Below are positions 7,343 through 14,865 of a stretch of DNA of 39,503 nucleotides, in pieces. Origin of the DNA: a bacterium (GTDB lineage: Bacteria > Cyanobacteriota > Vampirovibrionia > Gastranaerophilales > Gastranaerophilaceae). Under the pieces are notes generated by a model, which was not told where the DNA came from, made no database searches, and was given only the letters and a program-made list of their open reading frames with translations. The number at the start of each line of letters is the position of its first letter. Within the stretch, counting starts at the first letter, position 1. The stretch is from the NCBI GenBank assembly GCA_014803505.1, contig JAAVBM010000017.1, forward strand, positions 1 through 39,503, read 5' to 3'. Made by a program: the position numbers and the translations under genes.

Positions 7343-10300
7343 TTAACCTTTAGAGAATACTGAAGAGGCGGCGTTGAGCTTCTTTTTCGCCTCCTCAACG
7401 TCTTTATAAACCACATATGCGCGAACGCTGCGGATTGAGTCAGTGGCGGCCCGGAGTTCTTTGATGGCAGCGGCCAGTTCTTTCAGGTCAGCCGCCGTGA
7501 CTGTATACGTTGAGTCCGTAAATCCGCCATCAGCAAATCCGGGCGCGGAAGGAGTGCCGGAAGTGACAATTTTATGGCGGCGGATGGCCTCAATCATCCC
7601 GACGGCGTTGATTACGCGCGGATTGTTCATGATGGGCTTCGGGACCACGTATTCGCCACGGTGTACCACTCCGGCCACTTCATAGCGGTCGCCGTCACCG
7701 GTGTAGCCGCCATCAGAATAACCGGTCAGGGTGCGTTGCGTGCTCTTGGTGGCCGCGCTCTGAGCCTCGGAGGTGGCAGAGGCAGCTGCATCGGAGACTG
7801 ACCCCGTAGAAGTGTGGCTCGGCTGCATATTCTTGACGCGGTCACGCTCGGCCTTGGCCTGCTTGACCTGCATGGCACCCGTGGCCGTCAACATGGCCGC
7901 GGCAATTCCGCCCCCGATTGGGCCCAGCTGAGCAAATGCGGTCATGATGGCCTGAGCGGTGTTGGCGATGATGTCGGCCACTTTGATAGCGAAGTTAACG
8001 TCGGCATACTTTTTCTGAATCTTCAGCTTTTCATTCTCCTTCTGCTCCTCCAGGGCCGTGGTGTCCTCGCCGTTATTCTTGGCCTGCTGAATCAGCACGT
8101 CGTATTTAGCCTCACTCTCGGCAATTTCGGCATCCTGCATGGCTGAAAACATTGAGGTGGCCAGTCCGGAGTAATAATCAAAATATTTCTTTGCGTTATT
8201 GACCCCGGCCTGCAGTCGCTTCTTCTGATATTCCTGCTCGGAAATCAGGCCCTGGTCGTGCATATTCTTCAGTGAGGCGAGCTCGCGCTCATATTCGTCG
8301 GCCCAAGTGGTTCCGGCGTTTGCCTTGAGGTCACGCATGGCCTCATCCTGCTGATAATTGAGGGCGGCGATTCTCCGGAGGTGTTCACTCTCCAGGGCTT
8401 CGGTATCTTCGCCCTGAGCCTTCTTGGCGGCGATTACGGCATCATACTCGGCGCTGAGCTGCTCGCGCAAGCGGTCAAACTTCATCGCAATCCCTTCGGC
8501 GCTGTCGGCATTGGTCTGCATCTCGCGAATCATTTCAACATACTTCGCCGTTTGTGTGAGCTCCTGCTGCTGTAACTTTTGCCGTTCTGCGGCGGCCTGT
8601 TCAAGCATCTTTGTTCGCTCATCCTCGCTCAGGGAGGTGGCCTCATAAATGGCCATTTCGCGCTCCTCAACAATCCGGAGCCGGTCTGCCGTTGCCTGGC
8701 GTTCCATCTCCAGGGCGTAGGCCTGAGATTGCTCCATGGTGACCTTTCCCTCGGCTGCAGCCTCCAGAACAAACATTTTTTGATGCTCATAGAAAGCCTC
8801 GGTGGCCTTCAGGCGGTCATCATAGGTTTGCAGGTCCTGTTGAAAAATCAGCTGCTCAATCTCGCGCTCGGCGGCGGCAATGCTTGCCTCGGCCTCGGCT
8901 TCCTTGGCGGTGATTTCGTCCAGGGTCTTTGTATGGGTCGCGTCCGTTTCGGCCCTCATCTGAGCCATGGCGTCCTGAATCTCCAGGGCATAGCGGATTT
9001 GTTCGCGGGCCTTTGCGATACTTTTATCAATGTTTGAGGCATCATTATTGCCCTCGATGGTGGCGACGTTCTTTTTATGCTCCGTTTCCAGGGGCTTTGT
9101 ATATTTGGCCAGAGAGTCCTCGCCATAAGTCCCCGGGGTTTTCGCCCCCTTCTTATTTTTATCGCCTGGCAGAGTCACGGGGTTGGCCTTGGGCGGTTCC
9201 GATTCTTCGGGTGTGGCCAGCTCGCCGGACTCCATGCGCTTCTTCATCTTTTCGCGGTAGGCTTCTGTGGCGGCTTTTTTCTCCTCATAGTTTTTCTGAG
9301 CTTCGGCGGCGGCATTATCGGCCTCAATCATTTTGTTGTTTCTGAAATTCGCACCGTTTCGATTGGCCCGTTGCGCGGCTCCGGAGAGATTCTTCTGCTC
9401 GCTCCGGCGTACATTTTCGGCGTTTTCCTTTGCATCATCGGCGGCGTCAAGAGCCGCTTCCTCCTCGGCGGCTAATTTTTCCAATTTGTCCTGATGGGCT
9501 TTAAGGCGCAACTCCTTCTCGAGAGAATCCAGATATTTATCCAGGGCTTCTCGGCTTGCGTCATACTTTCCGGTTGTTTCATCAATTGAAGCATTATAAC
9601 CGGGAATGATACGGTTAAGCTCGTCAATTGCCTTGCGGCGACGCTCCAGACTGAGGTTTTCATTTTCGGCTACCATTATCAGCGCCTCAATCTTGCCGCG
9701 CTGCTCGCCATACTGGCGCGATGCTTCGCGGCTTGCCTCGGTCCAGGCATCGGTGGTGGTTTTGGCGCCATCTGATGCGGAATTGTAGCCGATAATTGCG
9801 GCGGTCAGTGTGGCAATCAGGCCGACAACTAACATTATGGGGTTGGCCATCAGGGCGGCATTCCATGCGCGGGTAGCCACGGCGGCCAAGCCATCGGCCT
9901 TGGCTGACGCCATCATGGCCGTAATCTTAGCCCCGACAGCCTTGATGGCGTTGTAAATGTCAGTGACGAAGGAGCGGGTGGCCTGTGAGGCTAAAAGCGC
10001 GGCAACTTTATAGGCCACAAACGCCGTCACCGCGCCATTGAGGGCGGCACGCCCAAGGGCGGTTTTAGTCACCAGGTCAGAAACGAATTTTAAGAAGGAG
10101 CCAACCCCGCCCAGAACATAGAGCACGGCGGCGCCTACGCCTTTCAGTACCACGCCAAATCCGGAGAAGGCATCTATCCAGTCGCCAACAGCGTTAACCA
10201 GGTTAGTGGCCCACTGAAATAGAGTGCTGAGCACGGTGCGGAAGTCAAAGAATTTCAGCACCAGGCCCTCCACGGCTGACTCGAGCCCGGCGGCAGAGCC

Positions 10301-11614
10301 GGCGGCGTTATCGCCCATGGTTGTGGCCATCTGCTTAAAATCTTCGGTGCAGTCCGTGATAGAGTCGCGCAGGGCTCCGATATTGTCAGCTTCTGAGAGG
10401 AAGGTGGAGAACGCGGCCACTGACCTTTTATCGGTCAGCTCCAGGGCCGTGTTAAGGTCTACTCCGGCGGCGTTAAGATTCTTCAGGCCCTTGACCATAT
10501 CATCCAAGTTCTTGACCGGACCGCCCAAGGCCTTAGCCAGGTCGCCGTTAGAGTCGGCCAGACTCAGCAGGATGTTACGAGTGGCCGTTGCGGCGCTTGA
10601 GGCATCAAAGCCGGCATTTGAGAGCTGACCGAGTAGGGCGGTGGTCTCCTCTACCGTAAAGCCGAAGGAGGCGGCCACGGGGCCAACAGTGGAGAGCGAC
10701 GCCTGGAGCTTCTGGAAGTCCAAGGCGCTTGAGGTGGTGGCCACGGCAAAAGTGGCCATGACTGACTCGGCCTCGCTCGTGTCCTTACCAAACATGCGCA
10801 TAGCCGCGCCGGCAAAGGCCGCAGCACTCCCCAGGTCAGTATCAACGGCCTTGGCGAATCTCAGAGTGGCGGGTGTGAGCTTCTCGATGTCGTCAGCAAC
10901 AAAGCCCAATTTTGCCAGTTCCGTCTGCAGTTGGGTGACGTCAGAGGCCGTGGCCGTGGTCGTGCGGCCCAAGAGTTTGGCCTGCTCCGTCAGGGATGAG
11001 ATTCCCTGGATATTGGTTCCGAGGACTGCCGCGAGCTTCGAGTTGGCCTTCTCGAAGTTCATGATGGTCCCTATGAAGTCCCTGAACGCGCCGGTGACTT
11101 TGGTCACCAGGGTCACTCCGATGGCCAGCAGAGCGCCCTCCGCAATTTTGGCGATGGAGGGCAGCTGCTTCAGTTTATCCAGAAAAGAGGTTGACGGGGC
11201 CGTTGCATCCTTCAGGGCCTTTTCATGAGCTTTTATTTGCTCGTTTAGCTCCTTCCATTTTTCAGGGTAGAGGGATTTTGAGACGCGGTCCTGTTGCGCC
11301 TTGAGCTGCTTGAGTTCCTTGCGGAGCTCTGAGGCGCTTTTGCGCGACAAATCAACCGATGACTCCTGCTTTTTGATTTCCCGGTTATTCTTTTCAATCT
11401 CGCGGGTATTGGCCGCAATAGCTTCGTTGAGGCGCTTGAACTCTGCGGAGTGGTCGCCCTCCTGTTTGGTCAGGGCGGTAATTTCCCGGCGATACTCCTT
11501 ATTTTGTTCCTTGAGAGCCTGAGTCGCTCGGGTCAGTCGGTGAATCTCCTCCTGGGCCTTGGTGGCTCTGAGGTCTAATTCAACCGATATTTTATCGTTA
11601 TTCAGTTTAGCCAT
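7343..11614 (-). CDS. phage tail tape measure protein (TP901-like)
   Basis: At 1423 residues it is the longest gene in the window. The first 125 residues are a charged coiled coil. A TP901-type region (about 165-460) follows, with the typical TLRFAKAVDTDLGSAA and GFDASSAATATRNI stretches. Hydrophobic segments lie around 485-515 and 590-615, and long coiled coils fill about 630-1200. The product sets tail length and is ejected with the DNA. At about 3 residues per 0.45 nm a tail near 200 nm is expected; this is a family rule and was not measured. The ATG lies within a strong hairpin. Confidence 0.9.
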   Translation of the reverse strand: MAKLNNDKISVELDLRATKAQEEIHRLTRATQALKEQNKEYRREITALTKQEGDHSAEFKRLNEAIAANTREIEKNNREIKKQESSVDLSRKSASELRKELKQLKAQQDRVSKSLYPEKWKELNEQIKAHEKALKDATAPSTSFLDKLKQLPSIAKIAEGALLAIGVTLVTKVTGAFRDFIGTIMNFEKANSKLAAVLGTNIQGISSLTEQAKLLGRTTTATASDVTQLQTELAKLGFVADDIEKLTPATLRFAKAVDTDLGSAAAFAGAAMRMFGKDTSEAESVMATFAVATTSSALDFQKLQASLSTVGPVAASFGFTVEETTALLGQLSNAGFDASSAATATRNILLSLADSNGDLAKALGGPVKNLDDMVKGLKNLNAAGVDLNTALELTDKRSVAAFSTFLSEADNIGALRDSITDCTEDFKQMATTMGDNAAGSAAGLESAVEGLVLKFFDFRTVLSTLFQWATNLVNAVGDWIDAFSGFGVVLKGVGAAVLYVLGGVGSFLKFVSDLVTKTALGRAALNGAVTAFVAYKVAALLASQATRSFVTDIYNAIKAVGAKITAMMASAKADGLAAVATRAWNAALMANPIMLVVGLIATLTAAIIGYNSASDGAKTTTDAWTEASREASRQYGEQRGKIEALIMVAENENLSLERRRKAIDELNRIIPGYNASIDETTGKYDASREALDKYLDSLEKELRLKAHQDKLEKLAAEEEAALDAADDAKENAENVRRSEQKNLSGAAQRANRNGANFRNNKMIEADNAAAEAQKNYEEKKAATEAYREKMKKRMESGELATPEESEPPKANPVTLPGDKNKKGAKTPGTYGEDSLAKYTKPLETEHKKNVATIEGNNDASNIDKSIAKAREQIRYALEIQDAMAQMRAETDATHTKTLDEITAKEAEAEASIAAAEREIEQLIFQQDLQTYDDRLKATEAFYEHQKMFVLEAAAEGKVTMEQSQAYALEMERQATADRLRIVEEREMAIYEATSLSEDERTKMLEQAAAERQKLQQQELTQTAKYVEMIREMQTNADSAEGIAMKFDRLREQLSAEYDAVIAAKKAQGEDTEALESEHLRRIAALNYQQDEAMRDLKANAGTTWADEYERELASLKNMHDQGLISEQEYQKKRLQAGVNNAKKYFDYYSGLATSMFSAMQDAEIAESEAKYDVLIQQAKNNGEDTTALEEQKENEKLKIQKKYADVNFAIKVADIIANTAQAIMTAFAQLGPIGGGIAAAMLTATGAMQVKQAKAERDRVKNMQPSHTSTGSVSDAAASATSEAQSAATKSTQRTLTGYSDGGYTGDGDRYEVAGVVHRGEYVVPKPIMNNPRVINAVGMIEAIRRHKIVTSGTPSAPGFADGGFTDSTYTVTAADLKELAAAIKELRAATDSIRSVRAYVVYKDVEEAKKKLNAASSVFSKG

Positions 11615-11664
11615 AAATTAAGTGGGTAACTTTGTTTTTCGGCAAAGTTACCCACTTAATTATG
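11612..11664 (-). promoter_or_regulatory. start-codon hairpin and promoter of the tape measure gene
   Basis: A perfect 19-bp inverted repeat (11616-11634 with 11643-11661, 8-base loop) extends with one bulge to include the start codon at 11612-11614. One arm carries TAACTTTG on the reverse strand (11643-11650), so a transcript from this box would start in the loop and could not form the hairpin. Read-through RNA from upstream would bury the AUG. No good -33 box is visible. The mirror arm has the same box on the + strand. Confidence 0.6.
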
Positions 11665-11770
11665 CGGGGAGAAGGACATTAAAATCTGCTGCAAATTTTC
11701 GCAAAACTTTCCAATTTGGCAACTATTGGAATAAAATTGGAATAATTTAGCGTAAATCTACTTAGAGCTG

Positions 11771-12037
11771 TCAGCAGAAGGAGGGCGGGTCGAAGCGGTC
11801 GCCATCAGGATAGGCCAGGGTGCTGATATACGCATGAAGGCCAACCAGTGAGGTCAGATAGTCCTGCGTAGACATAAGGTTGTAGGGGTCGGGGTCTTCG
11901 GTTTCAATCTCCAGGATGAGGCGATGAATCAGGCCCTCAATCATCCGCAGGAAGTGTTCGCCCTGGTCATTTCTGATTTGCAGGTCGAGCAGGCACTTTT
12001 TCACGGCGTCGTTAATCTTTGGTTCCTTGGGAATCAT
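11771..12037 (-). CDS. 88-residue cassette protein, island copy
   Basis: This is a small acidic soluble protein with no recognised domain. It is about two-thirds identical by eye to the 87-residue protein at 32811-33074, with strongly kept KEPKIND, GEHFLR, IEGLIHR, PDPYN and AYPDGDRFDPP motifs. It overlaps the stop of the upstream membrane-protein gene (ATGA), so the two are co-translated. The conserved pairing of the two genes at two loci suggests that they work together at the membrane. It is probably expressed in the lysogen. Confidence 0.75.
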   Translation of the reverse strand: MIPKEPKINDAVKKCLLDLQIRNDQGEHFLRMIEGLIHRLILEIETEDPDPYNLMSTQDYLTSLVGLHAYISTLAYPDGDRFDPPSFC

Positions 12038-12297
12038 TGGTCACCTCCTTTCCGGATTGCGCGGGCGATGAAGGGGAGGATGAGGAGCATGGCGCCGGCA
12101 TAGGCCATTTCACCGCCGAAGACGTAAATGGCCAGCAGGGCAATTGCGAAGAGCAGCACGCCAAACATTCCCAGACAGAAGTCGGCAAAAGAGCCCAGGG
12201 CGGGGGTTGAGGACTTGGCGCGTGAAGTTGCGCCGGCAACGGTGACGGATTTGCGGCTCCGTGAGGCCGTCAGGTTAATTGCTTTCATTGAAGTCAT
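12034..12297 (-). CDS. two-TM small membrane protein, island copy
   Basis: This 87-residue protein has a basic, Ser/Thr/Arg-rich N-terminus (ASRSRKSV) and, after about residue 38, two hydrophobic segments (about 39-60 and 65-80) ending in a basic tail. It is a close paralogue of 33376-33642, and its first 37 codons also match the broken copy at 12560-12670. Start 12297 (MTSMKA) matches the MQMKA start of the paralogues; 12288 is possible. Its own promoter and structured leader lie upstream. A role in superinfection exclusion is a reasonable guess for a small prophage membrane protein with its own promoter, but it is unproven. Confidence 0.75.
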   Translation of the reverse strand: MTSMKAINLTASRSRKSVTVAGATSRAKSSTPALGSFADFCLGMFGVLLFAIALLAIYVFGGEMAYAGAMLLILPFIARAIRKGGDQ

Positions 12298-12500
12298 TTG
12301 ATGAAAGTTAAACAATATGTGAATAATCTCGTGAGAAAACAGAAAATCGGCTCCGCTTTCCCGTTGACTTCCACTCATCGCGAGCAGTGGGCGCATTAAC
12401 GCTCCACACGGGGGTCGGAACCGAATATGATTCAGAAGGGGCAAAATTTTTGCCCGCAGAGTTTGCGAGCATCTCGGCCCGCGATGTTTGGAAGTCACTG
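12286..12500 (-). ncRNA. structured leader, copy 2
   Basis: This leader lies between the promoter at 12501-12531 and the gene at 12297. A1 (12481-12497) can pair with A' (12364-12381) over about 17 bases with two mismatches. A2 (12286-12300) repeats the core of A1 (TGACTTC) across the start codon. Helix B (12416-12423) pairs with B' (12348-12355), including one G-U. ATGCTCG and GCGGGC-loop-GCCC elements are shared with the other two copies although the A sequences are entirely different. Confidence 0.6.
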
Positions 12501-12531
12501 CAAAGGTAAGCAAATTTTTTGAATCTGCAAA
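12501..12531 (-). promoter_or_regulatory. promoter of leader copy 2
   Basis: On the reverse strand TTTG (12528-12531) and TACCTTTG (12501-12508) are exactly 19 bases apart, a full match to the Bacteroidetes consensus. It begins about 30 bases from the breakpoint of the truncated gene copy. Confidence 0.75.
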
Positions 12532-12559
12532 CATTTTGCATCATTTTTGTCGCGGGCAC

Positions 12560-12670
12560 GGCAAAAGAGCCCAGGGCGGGGTTTGAGGACTTGGCGCGAG
12601 TGGCAGCGCCCGGAAGGGTGACGGACTTGCGGCTCCGTGAGGCCGTTGAGATTAATGCTTTCATTTGCAT
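12560..12670 (-). pseudogene. truncated copy of the two-TM membrane protein gene
   Basis: From ATG 12670 (MQMKALIS) 37 codons match the paralogues at 12034 and 33376 up to PALGSFA. At 12560 the homology stops, exactly before the membrane segments. The frame then runs into unrelated sequence and the next leader (open to 12308). The promoter and leader of this copy are complete. It is therefore either a decayed gene or a leader plus N-terminal fragment kept for its RNA. Confidence 0.7.
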
Positions 12671-12871
12671 CAGTGATTTATCCAAGGCAGACAAAAAAAA
12701 CGGCTGCCGTTCCGTTGGATAAATCACTGATGCTGTCTCGTCGCCGAGGGCAAAAAGATTCGGAAGGCAGCCGCAATGGCTGAATATGTCACGGGCATAA
12801 AAAAAGCCCGCAAGTGTATTGTCGAGCATTAACCGCGCCCGGCGGGACAGACATCTGTCAGTGATTTATCC
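12668..12871 (-). ncRNA. structured leader, copy 1
   Basis: A1 (12858-12871) lies at the predicted transcript start. A' (12715-12732) and A2 (12668-12685) form a perfect 18-bp inverted repeat, and A1 matches A2 over 14 bases, so A1 and A2 compete for A'. Between the arms of the A':A2 hairpin lies B' (12701-12714) followed by eight U, and B' pairs with B (12761-12773). A CGGGC/GCCCG hairpin with a U-rich loop lies at 12792-12810. The leader ends at the start codon of the truncated gene. Confidence 0.65.
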
Positions 12872-12875
12872 GCTG

Positions 12876-12906
12876 CAAAGTTACGGCGAAAATCTGAAAT
12901 ATGCAA
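12876..12906 (-). promoter_or_regulatory. promoter of leader copy 1
   Basis: The reverse strand reads TTGC, 19 bases, TAACTTTG (12876-12883). The predicted start point falls at the first bases of A1. Confidence 0.7.
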
Positions 12907-12916
12907 CTTTTAGCGC

Positions 12917-12955
12917 AAAAAAATTCCCCGGCGACCGGAAGCGGCCACCGGAGAA
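12917..12955 (-). terminator. terminator after the DUF5053-like gene
   Basis: A stem of TTCTCCGG with CCGGGGAA encloses an inner CCG/CGG hairpin and is followed on the reverse strand by seven T. It ends transcription just before the next promoter. Confidence 0.75.
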
Positions 12956-12994
12956 GTGCCGGGATATACAGGAGTTATGACAGACGAAGAATTT

Positions 12995-13258
12995 TTAACA
13001 CTCCTGTAAATCGTCAGCAAGGTCTTGCAATTCAATTGCTATCGTATGGAGAGCGTTGCTAAGCGTTTTAAGTTCCTCCGGAGTAAATTCACAGGGTTTC
13101 CCATTCTTCATGTGATTATTTATTTTTTGGCTGAACCAACTGCCGGACTTGTTAAAAAAACGCTCTGCGATATAAGTCCCGTTAAGAACTCGCAAAATAT
13201 CTTCCCGCTCCATAAAGCGGATTTTGGATAAAATAGGGTTGTTTGTTTTCGATTCCAT
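12995..13258 (-). CDS. DUF5053-like small protein
   Basis: This 87-residue protein has a central motif SGSWFSQKINNHMKNGKP followed by FTPEELKTLSNAL, which I recognise as the signature of the Bacteroidales DUF5053 family (small proteins common in prophages and conjugative elements, function unknown). The pattern resembles a small DNA-binding helix-turn-helix with a C-terminal helix, but this is only a guess. A later in-frame ATG (MEREDIL) is an alternative start. Upstream lies a GC-rich hairpin, downstream a strong terminator. Confidence 0.65.
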   Translation of the reverse strand: MESKTNNPILSKIRFMEREDILRVLNGTYIAERFFNKSGSWFSQKINNHMKNGKPCEFTPEELKTLSNALHTIAIELQDLADDLQEC

Positions 13259-13283
13259 AGTCGTATAGTATGTTATTTTGATA

Positions 13284-13304
13284 AGCCCCCCGCTGAGGGG
13301 GGCT
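13284..13304. terminator. GC-rich intergenic hairpin
   Basis: AGCCCCCC pairs with GGGGGGCT around a 5-base loop, between the 46-residue gene and the DUF5053-like gene. T-tracts are poor on both strands, so it may be a weak or bidirectional terminator or an attenuator within one transcript. Confidence 0.5.
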
Positions 13305-13310
13305 CTCGTT

Positions 13311-13451
13311 TTAGATTTTCATCAGTCTTGTCAACTGATAACGGATTTCGGCTTTCAGCCACTTCCGTCGTCCTCGGTCTGTGATAAGTCGGAGGCTTTT
13401 TAACATTCCGACCAAATCATCAACCTCTTTTGTAAATTCTTCGTCTGTCAT
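13311..13451 (-). CDS. 46-residue basic helical protein
   Basis: The longer reading from a TTG at 13514 would start inside the promoter, so the ATG at 13451 (MTDEEFTKEVDDL) is chosen, giving 46 codons. The product is helical, with an acidic first half and a basic second half (RGRRKWLKAEIRYQL). Family unknown. It has its own promoter 60-90 bases upstream and probably shares a transcript with the DUF5053-like gene. Confidence 0.55.
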   Translation of the reverse strand: MTDEEFTKEVDDLVGMLKSLRLITDRGRRKWLKAEIRYQLTRLMKI

Positions 13452-13511
13452 TACTTTAGAAGGTTTTAAGTTAAAAAATCTGTTAATGTTCTCGTTTGTC
13501 TTTCGACACTG

Positions 13512-13543
13512 CAAAGTTAGTAAATATTTCTTTACTATGCAAA
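13512..13543 (-). promoter_or_regulatory. promoter of the 46-residue gene
   Basis: The reverse strand has TTTGC, then TAACTTTG at 13512-13519 with about 19-20 bases between them. It sits right after the terminator of the upstream unit. Confidence 0.7.
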
Positions 13544-13574
13544 TTTTTCAGCAATTATTTTGCAAGTTTTAGCG

Positions 13575-13613
13575 TAAAAAAATTCCCCGGGCTGTTGAAT
13601 CAGCTCCGGGGAA
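13575..13613 (-). terminator. terminator after the DUF4468 gene
   Basis: TTCCCCGG pairs with CCGGGGAA around an inner CAGC/GCTG stem and is followed on the reverse strand by seven T. The 95 bases between this and the gene's stop contain further GC-rich complementary segments (a GAGGTG/CGCCTC hairpin and a TTGGCTGCC/GGCGGCCAA pair), so the 3' UTR is structured. Confidence 0.75.
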
Positions 13614-13707
13614 AGGTTGGCCGCCTCTTTTGGGTTGAAGTGCTAAATCAAACGAGGCTCAAGGCAGCCAATTCGGTACCGAGGCGATGAATCCCCACCT
13701 CAATTTT

Positions 13708-14247
13708 TTACCATTCTTCTTCAGCCTCAGCATTAAAATTGTCAAGGCCTTTGAGAGTTTCGACAAGAGAGTCAAATTCAGACTTTGACTTTTCTTTTAT
13801 ATCTTTCCAAATTTTAGTGTGTGCTGCTTTATTTAATCCACCTTTTCCGCACTTTTCTGCAGTGGTTATCGTTCCGAGGCTGCAATCTTTGGCGTTTCCG
13901 GGTTTATTCTCATGATTTATCCCGGACATCTCAACACGAAAGCGGCCATCTTTCGCCTGGAGTTTGAGCATATAATTCACAGCCCCTTCATATGCGGAAT
14001 AAATACCGCCTTTTTTATAGGGGAATAGGGCCTTTAAAATAATTGTTCCGGTTGCCGCGTCTTCCATCTGAGTCACGGCCTTACCATTGACGTAATAGGT
14101 TGCCACCCACTCGCGCAAGCCGCCGTATATTTCGGACTGGTTCTTGCCTTCAACGTTGATGACTTCCGCATAAGTTAGCGGCTTGTCTTGAGCGCTGACA
14201 GTCAGAACAGACAGGATCAGCACCATAAAAAACAGTAATTTTTTCAT
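13708..14247 (-). CDS. secreted DUF4468 (TBP-like fold) protein
   Basis: From ATG 14247 the protein begins with a clear signal peptide (MKKLLFFMVLILSVLTVSAQ, cleavage after about residue 20) and then a DUF4468-type domain (EVINVEGKNQSEIYGGLREW, later TQMEDAATGTIILKA). This family is widespread as secreted or periplasmic proteins of Bacteroidales, with unknown function. It has its own promoter and terminator and stands apart from phage operons, so it is probably an accessory gene expressed in the lysogen. Longer N-terminal readings to 14292 would run past the promoter and are rejected. Confidence 0.85.
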   Translation of the reverse strand: MKKLLFFMVLILSVLTVSAQDKPLTYAEVINVEGKNQSEIYGGLREWVATYYVNGKAVTQMEDAATGTIILKALFPYKKGGIYSAYEGAVNYMLKLQAKDGRFRVEMSGINHENKPGNAKDCSLGTITTAEKCGKGGLNKAAHTKIWKDIKEKSKSEFDSLVETLKGLDNFNAEAEEEW

Positions 14248-14278
14248 TGTGTAAGGGATTTTGTTAATAATTTCAGCG

Positions 14279-14310
14279 CAAAGATACGGCAAAAATACTC
14301 AGATATGCAA
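14279..14310 (-). promoter_or_regulatory. promoter of the DUF4468 gene
   Basis: The reverse strand reads CTTGCA, about 19 bases, TATCTTTG (14279-14286). It is preceded by the terminator of hicAB. Confidence 0.65.
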
Positions 14311-14320
14311 GTTTTAGCGC

Positions 14321-14356
14321 AAAAAATTGCGGCCACTCTTATTAAAGTAGCCGTAA
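14321..14356 (-). terminator. terminator after hicB
   Basis: TTACGGCTACT pairs with AGTGGCCGCAA using two G-U pairs and is followed by six T on the reverse strand. Confidence 0.65.
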
Positions 14357-14415
14357 AGCACATTTAATAATAAAAGTAACCCTCACGGGCGAATATCTTA
14401 GAACATTGCCCCCGG

Positions 14416-14832
14416 CTATTGTACGGCCAGGATTTGGCGGCCAATGGTGTGAAGGCCTTCGATGATACGTTGACGCTGTGCGGGGCGTGGCCGTTTTAGC
14501 ATATTGGCGTAGTGGCTGAGTTGCTTCTGATTGATACCGGTTACACGACTGATGGCGGCCATGGTGGTATAGCGTTCAGCCTCGCGCAGCATGGCAGCCG
14601 TGTCCAGCTCATAATCAATTCCGTAATTCCCCGCGGCAATCCAATCCGGGAGAATATCCCCGTCAGCGAGGCAACCTTCAATGTGCCAGCGGAGGGATTC
14701 TTCAAAATCTTTCTTCAGTTTGTCGAGGTTCTTGGCCGTTGCAACAACGACACCGCCGATATTCTCGGACACTCCGCAACAAAAGTTATTGCCGTCCCAT
14801 CCGACGTGTACTTTTAACTGTCTTTCTTCCAT
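14416..14832 (-). CDS. hicB: HicB-family antitoxin
   Basis: This 138-residue protein has an N-terminal degraded RNase H-like fold of the HicB type (VHVGWDGNNFCCGVSE, then DFEESLRWHIEG) and a C-terminal helix-turn-helix region (about 88-130: TTMAAISRVTGINQKQLSHY). It should bind and neutralise HicA and repress the operon. It lies 33 bases downstream of hicA, the usual toxin-first order. Confidence 0.85.
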   Translation of the reverse strand: MEERQLKVHVGWDGNNFCCGVSENIGGVVVATAKNLDKLKKDFEESLRWHIEGCLADGDILPDWIAAGNYGIDYELDTAAMLREAERYTTMAAISRVTGINQKQLSHYANMLKRPRPAQRQRIIEGLHTIGRQILAVQ

Positions 14833-14865
14833 ATAGTTACTTAATTAAAGGGAAATAAATTTCGG

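Noticed and set aside
10641-11228. 195-codon + strand frame opposite the tape measure gene
   Set aside because: Low-complexity Ala/Ser/Val composition mirrors the coiled-coil gene on the other strand.
12308-12829. A 173-codon frame through leader copy 1 and the truncated gene
   Set aside because: A similar open frame runs through leader copy 3, and the first 25 codons look alike, but a one-base length difference and 8 versus 7 T in the U-run break frame correspondence. RNA pairing explains conservation better. A short leader peptide from ATGCTCG remains possible.
12668-12871. Retron-like or DGR-like element
   Set aside because: The paired arms recall retron a1/a2 ends, but there is no reverse transcriptase gene anywhere in the window and no template/variable repeat pair near the tail fibre.
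13614-13707. Possible fourth leader-like element (GGCAGCC near 13664)
   Set aside because: There is a similar GGCAGCC/GGCTGCC pair, but no promoter, A1/A'/A2 trio or downstream membrane gene. It is treated as a structured 3' UTR.
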